From positions 1-7,565 of the forward strand of contig JBDIAO010000120.1 in the NCBI GenBank assembly GCA_039812375.1: a stretch of 7,565 nt of DNA. The letters run 5' to 3'. Of the stretch, positions 1 through 5,446 are shown piece by piece. Position numbers and translations under genes: made by a program. The stretch comes from JAGOME01 sp039812375. GTDB lineage: Bacteria; Actinomycetota; Actinomycetes; Actinomycetales; Dermatophilaceae. How positions within the stretch are numbered: position 1 is the stretch's first letter; each line of letters opens with the position of its first letter. Below the pieces are notes generated by a model. The model ran no database searches. It saw only the letters and a program-made list of their open reading frames with translations, and was not told where the DNA came from.

Positions 1-95
1 CCCGCAAGCACCTCAACGACCTACGAGCCCTCGGATGGGACGTCACCAACACCGAACACGCAGTGATCTGCCTACCGCCACCCACCGCTGCGTAA
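1..95 (+). CDS. 3' end of an unidentified protein (partial)
   Basis: The frame starting at base 3 is open from the left edge and stops with TAA at 93-95, giving the last 30 residues: RKHLNDLRALGWDV, then TNTEHAVICLPPPTAA. This frame reads more like protein than the two alternatives. The start lies outside the window. I do not recognise the family. The pattern of a basic helix (RKHLNDLRALGW) followed by a short strand resembles the recognition helix and wing of a winged-helix DNA-binding domain, but 30 residues are too few to claim it. By hand count GC is about 62%, and the third positions include several A-ending codons (CTA, CGA, GGA, GAA, GCA, CCA). The genes to the right strongly prefer G or C there. 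This gene may therefore be accessory or of different origin. It is convergent with maf. Confidence 0.5.
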   Translation, partial: RKHLNDLRALGWDVTNTEHAVICLPPPTAA

Positions 96-132
96 ACCAA
101 CTCTTCATTCCAGGCCGAAAGGTGGACGGTCC

Positions 133-172
133 GGTGGCCCGGTGGTCCGGTGGCCCGGTGGTCCGGTGGTCC
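133..172. repeat. Tandem 8-bp repeat, five GGTGGYCC units
   Basis: Five adjacent 8-bp units read GGTGGCCC, GGTGGTCC, GGTGGCCC, GGTGGTCC, GGTGGTCC. A degenerate start (GGTGGACGGTCC) lies at 121-132 and a broken unit follows. The array fills much of the gap between the unidentified plus-strand gene (stop at 95) and the maf stop at 207. Immediately to the right, GGAGGGGTCAGGG (181-193) and GGAGAGGTCAGGG (200-212) form a second imperfect pair that runs into the maf stop codon. I see no clear intrinsic terminator with a T tract. Slippage-prone low-complexity DNA is the simplest reading. Confidence 0.8.
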
Positions 173-206
173 GTGGCGTCGGAGGGGTCAGGGCAAGCGG
201 GAGAGG

Positions 207-899
207 TCAGGGAGAGAGGGCGAGGTCGAACCACCCCACACCGACGCGCATCAGCAGTTCTCTCAGCAGCGGCAAGGACAGTCCGACCACGTTGTGGAAG
301 TCGCCCTCGATGCTGGTGACGAAGGCTCCGCCGAGGCCATCGACGGTGAAGGCTCCGGCCACGTGCAGCGGCTCACCCGTGCCGACATAAGCCTCGATCT
401 CGTTGTCAGACAGCGTCGCAAACCGTACCTGGGTCGAGGCGATCGCGCCCACCGCGCCGCAGGAGCCGCCGTCGCGCGGGTCCCGGTCGTCGATGAGCCA
501 ATGACCGGTGTGCAGGATGCCGCAACGCCCCCGCATCTGTCGCCACCGGGCGATCGCCTCGGCAGCATCGGCCGGTTTGCCGTGGGCCACGCCGTCGAGC
601 TCCAGGATCGAGTCGCATCCCAGAACGAGATGGCCGGTTCGTCTCGGGAGATCCCGATTGCCACGCACGAGTAGGCCCGCGGCACTGAAGAGCGTCTCGG
701 CAACGTCCTCTGCCTTGGCCCTGGCCAGCAGCAGCGCGATGTCGCCCGGCGGGAGTGACCCGTGGGCCCGCTGTGCGCGAGCCACCGCCGCGTCCTCGTC
801 GACACCGGACACCTGCACCGTGGGCTCGACCCCGGCCCTTTGCAGCGTCGCCAGGCGGGCCGGGGAGGCGGAGGCGAGGACGAGATGGCATCTGCTCAC
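207..899 (-). CDS. maf: Maf-family nucleoside triphosphate pyrophosphatase
   Basis: Maf proteins are cytoplasmic enzymes that hydrolyse non-canonical or excess nucleoside triphosphates to the monophosphate and pyrophosphate. In bacteria they limit misincorporation and have been linked to septum formation. The 230-residue product shows the family's order: the N-terminal LASASPAR motif (residues 8-15, phosphate-binding loop; the first Arg of the usual SPRR is Ala here), GCDSILELDG (94-103) with the presumed catalytic Asp96, GKP (107-109), ILHTGH (128-133), YVGTGEP (171-177), and AGAFTVDGLGG (181-191) followed by GDFHNVVGLSL. The GTG start at 899-897 is chosen because homology begins at MSRCHLVLAS. 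The frame stays open to 1094, but the extra 65 residues are antiporter sequence in another frame. The GTG overlaps the antiporter stop as GTGA, so translation is probably coupled. Residue 187 is Asp where the Escherichia coli paralogues carry Gln or Glu, so I do not predict the exact substrate. Confidence 0.93.
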   Translation of the reverse strand: MSRCHLVLASASPARLATLQRAGVEPTVQVSGVDEDAAVARAQRAHGSLPPGDIALLLARAKAEDVAETLFSAAGLLVRGNRDLPRRTGHLVLGCDSILELDGVAHGKPADAAEAIARWRQMRGRCGILHTGHWLIDDRDPRDGGSCGAVGAIASTQVRFATLSDNEIEAYVGTGEPLHVAGAFTVDGLGGAFVTSIEGDFHNVVGLSLPLLRELLMRVGVGWFDLALSP

Positions 900-2770
900 C
901 CGAGTATCTCGTCGACGTAACACCAGCGCCAGGCCTCGCCGGGCTCCAGGCTGCGCATGACCGGATGCCCGCTGTCGTGAAAGTGCACGGTCGCGTGTCG
1001 CCCCTTCGAGGAGTCGCAGCACCCGACGTGTCCGCAGCGGGTGCACAGCCGAAGGTGCACCCACTCCCATCCGAGGGTCAGGCACTGTGCGCACCCTTCA
1101 GGTGTCGCGGGGACCGCAGACTCCGGCTCGGCCCGCAGGTGGACGCAGGATGCGGCCACCTGATCAGGCGCCCGCAACGTGGCGTCCCGGACCGCCTCGA
1201 CCTTGGTGCCGAAGTAGTCGAGGGCAGCCTCTTCGGCGTCAAGCTGACCCAGGACTGCCGAGAGGACCTGGTGGTCCACGCTGCTCACCGCCCGCAACCG
1301 AAGCACCTCCTCTCGTTCGGCATCGAGCATCGCCAACCGTAGTCGGCGGTACTGCTCACTCGGGGTCTCGGTGTCATCACCGCGCAGGACACCGAGCCGC
1401 TCCCACACCCGGTTGACCCGGGTCCGGGCCTGTTGCTGCAGAAGGGTGACGGCGTCCTCGTCGCCGGGGGAGTGCTCGGAGATGATCCCCAGGCCCGCGG
1501 CGACGGCGGTCTGGATGACGATCGCCTCCTGCAACGCATCCTCCCGGGCATCGGGTCCGCGCACGTCGAGCGCGCGCGCGAGGGCCGGCAGGGTCAGTCC
1601 CTGCAGGAGCAGAGTGCCGATCGTGACCACGAGGGCGATCATGACCAGCGCCGACCGGTGCGGTGTCACCAACGGCAGGGAGAGTGCGGCAGCGAGAGTG
1701 ACCACCCCGCGCATCCCTGCCCAGGAGGCGACGGCCGCAGACCGGATCCGGTCGGAGTGGGCCAGGTCCCGTTGGGACCACATGCTCATCGGCAAGATCC
1801 ACACCGGACGCAGGAGCAGGCAGGTGAGCAGCACGGCGGCGGATGCCGCCAGGATCCGCCCCGCGGTCAGATCGCTGTCGGTCACCTGCTCGAGGATGGC
1901 CTTCATCTGCAGGCCGATGAGCAGAAAGACGGCGTGCTCGAGGACGAAGGTGATCGCGGCCCAGTTCGTCCGTTCTGACAGCCGGGATGCGGCGCTCTGC
2001 AGCACCGGCGCCCGGTGGGCCAGGAGGAGTCCCGCGGTGACGACCGCCAAGACCCCGGATGCCGCGACCCGTTCGGCCGGGATGTAGGCCGCGAACGGGA
2101 CGATGAAGGACAGGGCGGTGTCCATGACGGACGCGTGCAGGCGACGTCGGACCCGGGCGACGACGACGAAGACGACGACCCCGATGCCGATGCCCCCGGC
2201 CACCGCCCACAGGAACGACAGGCCGACCCGGCCCAGGCTGGGGTGGACGACTGCCTGGGCGCCCAGACCAGCGGCCGCCAGGGCCGTGCGGAGGGCGACC
2301 AGCGCGGTGGCGTCGTTGACCAGGGACTCGCCCTCGAGGATCGTCGTTACCCGCCGGGGCAGGCCGATCCGCCGCGCGACGGCCGTCGCGGCGACGGCAT
2401 CCGGGGGCGCGACGATGGCCCCGAGGGCGAAGGCCACGGCGAACGGGACGGGCAGCAGGGCGTGGACGACGAGCGCGACCCCGGCCGCAGTGAACAGGAC
2501 GAGCCCGAAGGAGAGGCTGACGATAACCGCCCGGTAGGTGCGCACATCGATGAGGGAGGTCTGCAGGGCGGCGGCATAGAGCAACGGCGGGAGCAGCCCG
2601 AGTAGGACCAGTTCGGGGGAGAGCTCGACCCGCGGCATCCACGGGACGAACGACAGTGCCACCCCGACGGCGAGCAGGGCCAGGGGCGCCGGGACCCGCA
2701 AGGGCTCGACGAGCCGGGCCACGACGATGACGATCGCGACCAGGGCGACGACGAGGACGGCGAGCTCCAC
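896..2770 (-). CDS. CPA1-family Na+/H+ antiporter with C-terminal UBP-type zinc finger
   Basis: This integral membrane cation/proton exchanger (624 residues) has about 10-12 hydrophobic segments over residues 1-400. Signature motifs are GAIVAPPDAVAATA (117-130, ion-binding Asp124), EGESLVNDATALV (146-158, Asn152-Asp153) and SWAGMRGVVTLAAALSLP (349-366, conserved Arg354). A charged, helical cytoplasmic tail follows (about 400-540). The last 85 residues form a UBP-type zinc finger: Cys542, His544, Cys560, Cys563, Cys576, Cys579, Cys584/Cys585, His592 and further histidines at 596, 598 and 602, ending WRWCYVDEI. This finger binds ubiquitin C-termini in eukaryotes; its bacterial ligand is unknown to me. 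The finger is in frame with no frameshift sign. The start is GTG; a weak -10-like CAGAAT lies 7 nt upstream, but the 51-bp gap to the DUF885 gene favours co-transcription. The stop overlaps the maf start. Cation specificity (Na+, K+ or Li+) cannot be read from the sequence. Confidence 0.93.
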   Translation of the reverse strand: MELAVLVVALVAIVIVVARLVEPLRVPAPLALLAVGVALSFVPWMPRVELSPELVLLGLLPPLLYAAALQTSLIDVRTYRAVIVSLSFGLVLFTAAGVALVVHALLPVPFAVAFALGAIVAPPDAVAATAVARRIGLPRRVTTILEGESLVNDATALVALRTALAAAGLGAQAVVHPSLGRVGLSFLWAVAGGIGIGVVVFVVVARVRRRLHASVMDTALSFIVPFAAYIPAERVAASGVLAVVTAGLLLAHRAPVLQSAASRLSERTNWAAITFVLEHAVFLLIGLQMKAILEQVTDSDLTAGRILAASAAVLLTCLLLRPVWILPMSMWSQRDLAHSDRIRSAAVASWAGMRGVVTLAAALSLPLVTPHRSALVMIALVVTIGTLLLQGLTLPALARALDVRGPDAREDALQEAIVIQTAVAAGLGIISEHSPGDEDAVTLLQQQARTRVNRVWERLGVLRGDDTETPSEQYRRLRLAMLDAEREEVLRLRAVSSVDHQVLSAVLGQLDAEEAALDYFGTKVEAVRDATLRAPDQVAASCVHLRAEPESAVPATPEGCAQCLTLGWEWVHLRLCTRCGHVGCCDSSKGRHATVHFHDSGHPVMRSLEPGEAWRWCYVDEILG

Positions 2771-2821
2771 AGGGCCGATTCTGCCCCCAGCGGTGCGGCG
2801 GGCGCAGGGCGCTGATGCCGT

Positions 2822-4528
2822 TCAGTCGGCCAGCACGGCATCCCGCAGCACGTCCAGGCCGACCGAGCCAATGTCCAGGGCGCGGCGGTGGAAGTCCTTG
2901 AGCGAGAACGCGTCACCGTCTCGGGCGCGCACCTGCTCGCGCAGGTCGAGCCAGAGTCGCTCGCCGACCTTGTAGCTCGGGGCCTGGCCGGGCCAGCCGA
3001 GATAGCGGTTGAGTTCGAAGCGGAGCATCCCGGTGGACTCGAAGGCGTGCGCGGTCAGGAACGTCCATGCCTTGTCGTGGTTCCAGCCGCCGCCCCCGAC
3101 CTCGGTGGGAGCCTCGAATTCACAGTGCACCCCGATGTCGATGACGACGCGAGCGGCCCGTAGGGACTGCATGGCGAGCATGCCCATCCGGTTGGCTGGT
3201 TCGTCCATGAAGCCGAGCTCGGCCATGAGCCGTTCGGCATACAGGGCCCAGCCCTCGCCATGGCCGGAGACCCAGCACATCATCCGGCGCCACCGGTTGA
3301 GCAGCTCCTTGCGGTATGCCGTCTGGCCGACCTGGAGGTGGTGACCGGGAACCCCCTCGTGGTAGACGGTCGACAACTCGCTCCAGGTGCCGAACTCGCT
3401 CTCGCCCTTGGGGACCGACCACCACATGCGCCCCGGGCGGCTGAAGTCCTCGCTCGGGCCGGTGTAGTAGATGCCGCCGGTCTGGGTCGGGGCGATCCGG
3501 CACTCGATCGTGCGCACCGGCTGCGGGATGTCGAAGTGGGTGTCGGCGAGCAGTGCGATGGCCTCGTCGGCCTTCTCCTGCATCCACGTCCGGAGGGCAT
3601 CAGTGCCGTGCAACTGGTGGGTCGGGTCGGCACGCAGGTGGGCGATCGCCTCCGGGACCGTGCTGCCAGGCAGGACCTGTTCGGCGGTGGCGCGCATCTG
3701 CTCGGTGATCCGCGCCAGCTCCTCCTGGCCCCACTCGTAGGTCTCGGCGAGGTCGACGCGGGCGCCGAGGAAGGTGCGCGAGGCCAGGGCGTAACGCTCC
3801 GGTCCCACGCCGTCCTGCTCTGGGGCGCAGCTGAGCAGTCGCTCACCGAGCAGATCTCCGGTCCGCTGGTAGGCCTGGGCCGCGCGGGTCACCGAGGCGT
3901 GCAGGTCGTCGGCGAGCGACTCTGGCAGCACGTGGTCTCCGATCCGGGCATCGCGCAGCAGCGTGGCGAAGTAGCCCTCCGATCCCGTGAGCTCCTCGCA
4001 CTGGCTCACGCACTCCTGGACCTGCCGTCGGGCGGCGACCCTGCCCCGGTCGGCGGACTCGGTCAGGGTCTGCAGGTACTGCTCGAGGGCACGTGGCACC
4101 TGGCGCATCCGGGTGGCGATCACCGCCCAGTCCTGCGCCGTGGCGGTCGGCATGAGGTCGAAGACGTCCCGCACGCCCTGCAGCGGTGAGGCGATGGTGT
4201 TCAGTTCGGCCCGGTCCCACCCAGTGGCCGCCACCTCGAGCTCCAGGCCGAGCCGCTCGCGCATCGCCTCGAGGGTGACGACGTCCACCGTGTCGGCGGG
4301 CGCGGTATCGGCCAGGGTGGCCAGGGTGGTGCGGGCGAGTTCGGTTCGCCCTTCGTGGCCGGTCGGGGAGAGGTCGTCGATCTCACCGTCGCGACCGGGA
4401 ATGCCAAGGTAGGTCGCGGTCAGCGGGGACAGGGCGATCGCGGCGTCGAAGTGCGCGTCCGCGATGGTATCGATGGGGGTCGGCTCACGGTAGGCGCCGG
4501 TCTGGGTGGGGGGGACCTGCTGGGTCAT
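2822..4528 (-). CDS. DUF885-family metal-dependent hydrolase-like protein
   Basis: The predicted 568-residue cytoplasmic protein matches the DUF885 family, which resembles zinc metallopeptidases. Metal-site motifs are YHEGVPGHHLQ (residues 389-399, with His390-Glu391 and His396/His397) and GHGEGWALYAERL (422-434), containing the family's EGWALYAE block with Glu425 and Glu432. Other family-typical stretches are GIYYTGP (about 352) and QAPSYKVGERLW near 515-526. There is no signal peptide or membrane segment. Peptidase or carboxypeptidase activity is inferred from the family; the substrate is unknown. The ATG at 4528 is chosen because the protein then begins MTQQVPPTQTGAYREPTPID, leading directly into the conserved ADAHF...ATYLGI region. 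The frame extends 29 basic residues further upstream to 4615, but these look non-coding. No usable Shine-Dalgarno precedes this ATG (AGG abuts it), and a -10-like TAACCT sits 7 nt upstream, suggesting a leaderless transcript. It is the first gene of the apparent operon with the antiporter and maf. Confidence 0.9.
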   Translation of the reverse strand: MTQQVPPTQTGAYREPTPIDTIADAHFDAAIALSPLTATYLGIPGRDGEIDDLSPTGHEGRTELARTTLATLADTAPADTVDVVTLEAMRERLGLELEVAATGWDRAELNTIASPLQGVRDVFDLMPTATAQDWAVIATRMRQVPRALEQYLQTLTESADRGRVAARRQVQECVSQCEELTGSEGYFATLLRDARIGDHVLPESLADDLHASVTRAAQAYQRTGDLLGERLLSCAPEQDGVGPERYALASRTFLGARVDLAETYEWGQEELARITEQMRATAEQVLPGSTVPEAIAHLRADPTHQLHGTDALRTWMQEKADEAIALLADTHFDIPQPVRTIECRIAPTQTGGIYYTGPSEDFSRPGRMWWSVPKGESEFGTWSELSTVYHEGVPGHHLQVGQTAYRKELLNRWRRMMCWVSGHGEGWALYAERLMAELGFMDEPANRMGMLAMQSLRAARVVIDIGVHCEFEAPTEVGGGGWNHDKAWTFLTAHAFESTGMLRFELNRYLGWPGQAPSYKVGERLWLDLREQVRARDGDAFSLKDFHRRALDIGSVGLDVLRDAVLAD

Positions 4529-4541
4529 CCTGCCGAGGTTA
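4529..4541 (-). promoter_or_regulatory. Candidate leaderless promoter (-10 TAACCT) of the DUF885 operon
   Basis: On the minus strand TAACCT (4541-4536) matches the actinobacterial TANNNT -10 pattern. It is followed by 7 nt and then the ATG at 4528, which would place transcription start at or next to the A of ATG. No convincing -35 hexamer is visible 17-19 nt upstream, which is common for such promoters. The absence of a properly spaced Shine-Dalgarno supports the reading. Confidence 0.45.
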
Positions 4542-4582
4542 CCGGTTGCGCATCGACGCGGAGTCCGCTCTCTCCTGGCACT

Positions 4583-4700
4583 GTCAGGCCGCCTCGCCCG
4601 AGTACCTGATGCCACCCAGACAGTCGAGTGAGGAGGACACGCCGTATGCCGGATGGTGCCGGCGGCATGTTCTCCTCACTCGACTGTCTGGTCAGGCCGC
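4583..4700. repeat. Direct repeat GTCAGGCCGC flanking the long hairpin
   Basis: GTCAGGCCGC occurs at 4583-4592 and again at 4691-4700, the second copy starting at the base after the inverted repeat ends. The match can be stretched: ACTGTC-AGGCCGC on the left against ACTGTC-TGGTC-AGGCCGC on the right, a 13-bp similarity with a 5-bp insertion. The left copy is 24 bp from the hairpin, so this is not a simple target-site duplication. It may be a remnant of local duplication. Confidence 0.6.
4617..4690. repeat. Long inverted repeat, 28-bp arms with 18-nt loop
   Basis: The left arm (4617-4644) begins CAGACAGTCGAGTGAGGAG. The right arm (4663-4690) is its reverse complement with two mismatches, at arm positions 20 and 24; on either strand one of these becomes a G-U pair. 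The 18-nt loop itself contains GCCGG and CCGGC, which could close a small inner stem. The element lies 38 nt past the whiB stop on the minus strand and upstream of the DUF885 start. There is no T tract on either side, so if it terminates whiB transcription it is a U-less terminator. It could also stabilise the whiB mRNA 3' end or be a short hairpin-type repeat element. Confidence 0.85.
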
Positions 4701-4728
4701 TTGGGAGAGGTCGTCCGGTGGGGAGAGG

Positions 4729-4977
4729 TCAGCCGGCGCGACGGGCTCGGGCGTTGCGCCGCTTCAGAGCGCGTCGCTCATCCTCGGACAGTCCACCCCA
4801 GACCCCGGCGTCCTGGCCGGTTTCGAGGGCAAACTTCAGGCACTGGTCGATGACCTCGCACCGACGGCACACGGCCTTAGCGGCCTCGATCTGCGCAATC
4901 GCCGGGCCGGTGTTCCCGATCGGGAAGAACAGCTCCGGATCCTCGTCGAGGCAGGCAGCGCGGTCGCGCCAGTCCAT
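4729..4977 (-). CDS. whiB1: WhiB-family Fe-S transcriptional regulator, WhiB1/WblE type
   Basis: The 82-residue product closely resembles WhiB1 of mycobacteria and WblE of Streptomyces. Four cluster-ligating cysteines are present: Cys9, Cys37, Cys40 (CxxC) and Cys46. They are followed by the GVWGG turn (58-62), SEDERRALKRR (64-74) and a basic C-terminal tail for DNA contact. The N-terminal MDWR and DEDPELFFPIGNTGP are characteristic of this subgroup. In the family the [4Fe-4S] cluster reacts with nitric oxide and the protein interacts with the primary sigma factor; WhiB1 is essential in Mycobacterium tuberculosis. The start at 4977 is fixed by the conserved N-terminus and by AGGAG 8 nt upstream. 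The gene is monocistronic by appearance: a long hairpin follows it and the next minus-strand gene begins 200 bp later. It is divergent from the membrane protein gene at 5447. Confidence 0.96.
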   Translation of the reverse strand: MDWRDRAACLDEDPELFFPIGNTGPAIAQIEAAKAVCRRCEVIDQCLKFALETGQDAGVWGGLSEDERRALKRRNARARRAG

Positions 4978-4985
4978 CAGGGAAA

Positions 4986-4990
4986 CTCCT
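4986..4990 (-). promoter_or_regulatory. Ribosome-binding site of whiB1
   Basis: AGGAG on the minus strand (4990-4986) lies 8 nt before the ATG at 4977. It is the best Shine-Dalgarno in the window and fixes the start. It contrasts with the apparently leaderless starts of neighbouring genes. Confidence 0.8.
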
Positions 4991-5117
4991 TGTTCAGCGG
5001 TGTCGTCCGGTGGCCCGGCGGTGCCTGCGTTCCGACGTCGGCGGACGCGCAGAGGCGCCGTCGCCGACCACGAGTGGAGGCCGGTGCGCCGTGTCGAAGA
5101 CGTGGTGTCAAAGACGA

Positions 5118-5138
5118 ACCCGCCCGAGATGGACGGGT
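5118..5138 (-). terminator. Terminator- or attenuator-like hairpin in the whiB1 leader
   Basis: Read on the minus strand, ACCCGTCC (5138-5131), a 5-nt loop ATCTC and GGGCGGGT (5125-5118) form an 8-bp stem with one U-G pair. TTCGTCTTTG follows immediately. A GC-rich stem plus a T-rich tail resembles an intrinsic terminator. It falls about 20-40 nt into the predicted whiB1 transcript and well before the AGGAG, so it could attenuate whiB1 or simply structure the leader. The T tract is interrupted by C and G, so efficiency is doubtful. Confidence 0.4.
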
Positions 5139-5162
5139 CAGCGCGCAGACTTCCGTTGCAGT

Positions 5163-5191
5163 ATCTTAGCGGGTTGCACCCAATCGGGGAA
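5163..5191 (-). promoter_or_regulatory. Candidate primary-sigma promoter of whiB1
   Basis: On the minus strand TAAGAT (5168-5163) is a good -10 element. TTCCCC (5191-5186), a poor but TT-initial -35, sits exactly 17 nt upstream. The predicted start near 5156 gives a leader of about 180 nt before the whiB1 ATG. GGGTGCAACCC, a GGGTNNNACCC dyad, lies in the spacer at 5181-5171. A perfect TTGACA occurs further down at 5111-5106 on the same strand, but no TANNNT follows it at 16-19 nt, so I prefer the TAAGAT promoter. Confidence 0.45.
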
Positions 5192-5213
5192 GGGGTGAAA
5201 GCTCTTTTGCACC
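5174..5213 (-). promoter_or_regulatory. Paired GGTGCAA motifs, possible operator for whiB1
   Basis: GGTGCAA on the minus strand occurs at 5180-5174, within the predicted promoter spacer, and at 5213-5207, just upstream of the predicted -35. The copies are 33 bp apart, close to three helical turns. The upstream copy is also half of an 18-bp dyad at 5195-5212 (GTGnAA, 6 nt, TTnCAC). That dyad resembles a CRP half-site pair, but the GTGA and CAC half-sites sit 2-4 bp further apart than CRP spacing allows, so I do not call a CRP site. Confidence 0.3.
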
Positions 5214-5260
5214 TTTCTCACGATCTGGCCTGACATGCCAACGCCCCGGGCCGTCACCCT

Positions 5261-5332
5261 GTTCCCACACATGAGCCGGGCCTTGTTCCCACACATGAGC
5301 CGGGCCTTGTTCCCACACATGAGCCGGGCCTT
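5261..5332. repeat. Three exact tandem copies of a 24-bp unit
   Basis: The unit starts GTTCCCACACATGAG and ends CCGGGCCTT. It is repeated without any change at 5261-5284, 5285-5308 and 5309-5332. A degenerate remnant (CCCCGGGCC then CCT) precedes the first copy. The 24-bp period is a multiple of three, so each frame reads as an eight-residue repeat (FPHMSRAL on plus, KARLMCGN on minus), but I see no real gene there. It lies between the divergent whiB1 and membrane protein genes, about 70 bp upstream of the candidate whiB1 promoter and 115 bp upstream of the other gene. Perfect identity suggests recent expansion or selection, as in iterons, multi-site operators or a dispersed repeat family. 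Confidence 0.95.
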
Positions 5333-5434
5333 CTGCCGGCTGGGGGGAGTCGCGTCCGGAGTTGGCCCCTGTCCTTCTCGCCGTCGGTGCGCTCGTGCCG
5401 AGCAGCGCCGCAGAAGTGCGGTGACCGTGCCGGT

Positions 5435-5446
5435 TACGCTGACCGG
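5435..5446 (+). promoter_or_regulatory. Candidate leaderless promoter (-10 TACGCT) of the membrane protein gene
   Basis: TACGCT (5435-5440) fits TANNNT and is followed by 6 nt and then the GTG at 5447, so transcription would begin at the start codon. No -35 is obvious at 16-18 nt upstream and no Shine-Dalgarno precedes the GTG. The arrangement mirrors the DUF885 start. Confidence 0.45.

Larger units (their letters stand above)
4978..5446. other. Divergent intergenic region between whiB1 and the membrane protein gene
   Basis: This 469-bp stretch holds no gene I would accept. From left to right it contains the whiB1 leader (about 180 nt), including a perfect palindrome CCGACGTCGG at 5032-5041, a terminator-like hairpin at 5118-5138, a candidate minus-strand promoter at 5163-5191, two GGTGCAA repeats 33 bp apart, a three-copy 24-bp tandem repeat at 5261-5332, and the -10 element of the plus-strand gene at 5435-5440. 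Short open frames cross the repeat on both strands but have no supporting start signals or recognisable protein character. Confidence 0.7.

Noticed and set aside
900..1094. A maf start further upstream, giving a 295-residue protein
   Set aside because: The extra 65 residues are the antiporter zinc finger read in another frame. Family homology begins at the GTG at 899, which forms a GTGA overlap.
3260..4189. A 309-codon plus-strand open frame
   Set aside because: It lies wholly within the DUF885 gene on the other strand. Long antisense frames are expected in high-GC DNA, and its translation shows no family motif. Other long overlapping frames (1371-2087, 2015-2605, 4546-5169) were dismissed for the same reason.
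4617..4690. Inverted repeats of an insertion sequence
   Set aside because: Only 18 nt lie between the arms, no transposase is present nearby, and no exact target duplication abuts both ends.
4703..4730. Shared TGACCTCTCCC context after the maf and whiB1 stop codons, plus a second CCTCTCCC copy downstream of whiB1
   Set aside because: The 11-bp match lies in C/T-rich, low-complexity gene ends and may be chance; no structure supports a common terminator.
5003..5014. GTCGTCCGGTGG flanking whiB1 on both sides (4710-4721 and 5003-5014)
   Set aside because: A 12-bp repeat of GGTGG/CCGG type is common in this composition, and similar strings occur in the 121-172 array. There is no sign of whiB1 mobility.
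5195..5212. CRP/cAMP receptor protein site upstream of whiB1
   Set aside because: The dyad GTGnAA-6-TTnCAC separates its half-sites more widely than the TGTGA-6-TCACA pattern, and the second half lacks TCAC.
5261..5332. CRISPR array
   Set aside because: The 24-bp units are directly adjacent with no spacers, there are only three, and no cas genes are visible.
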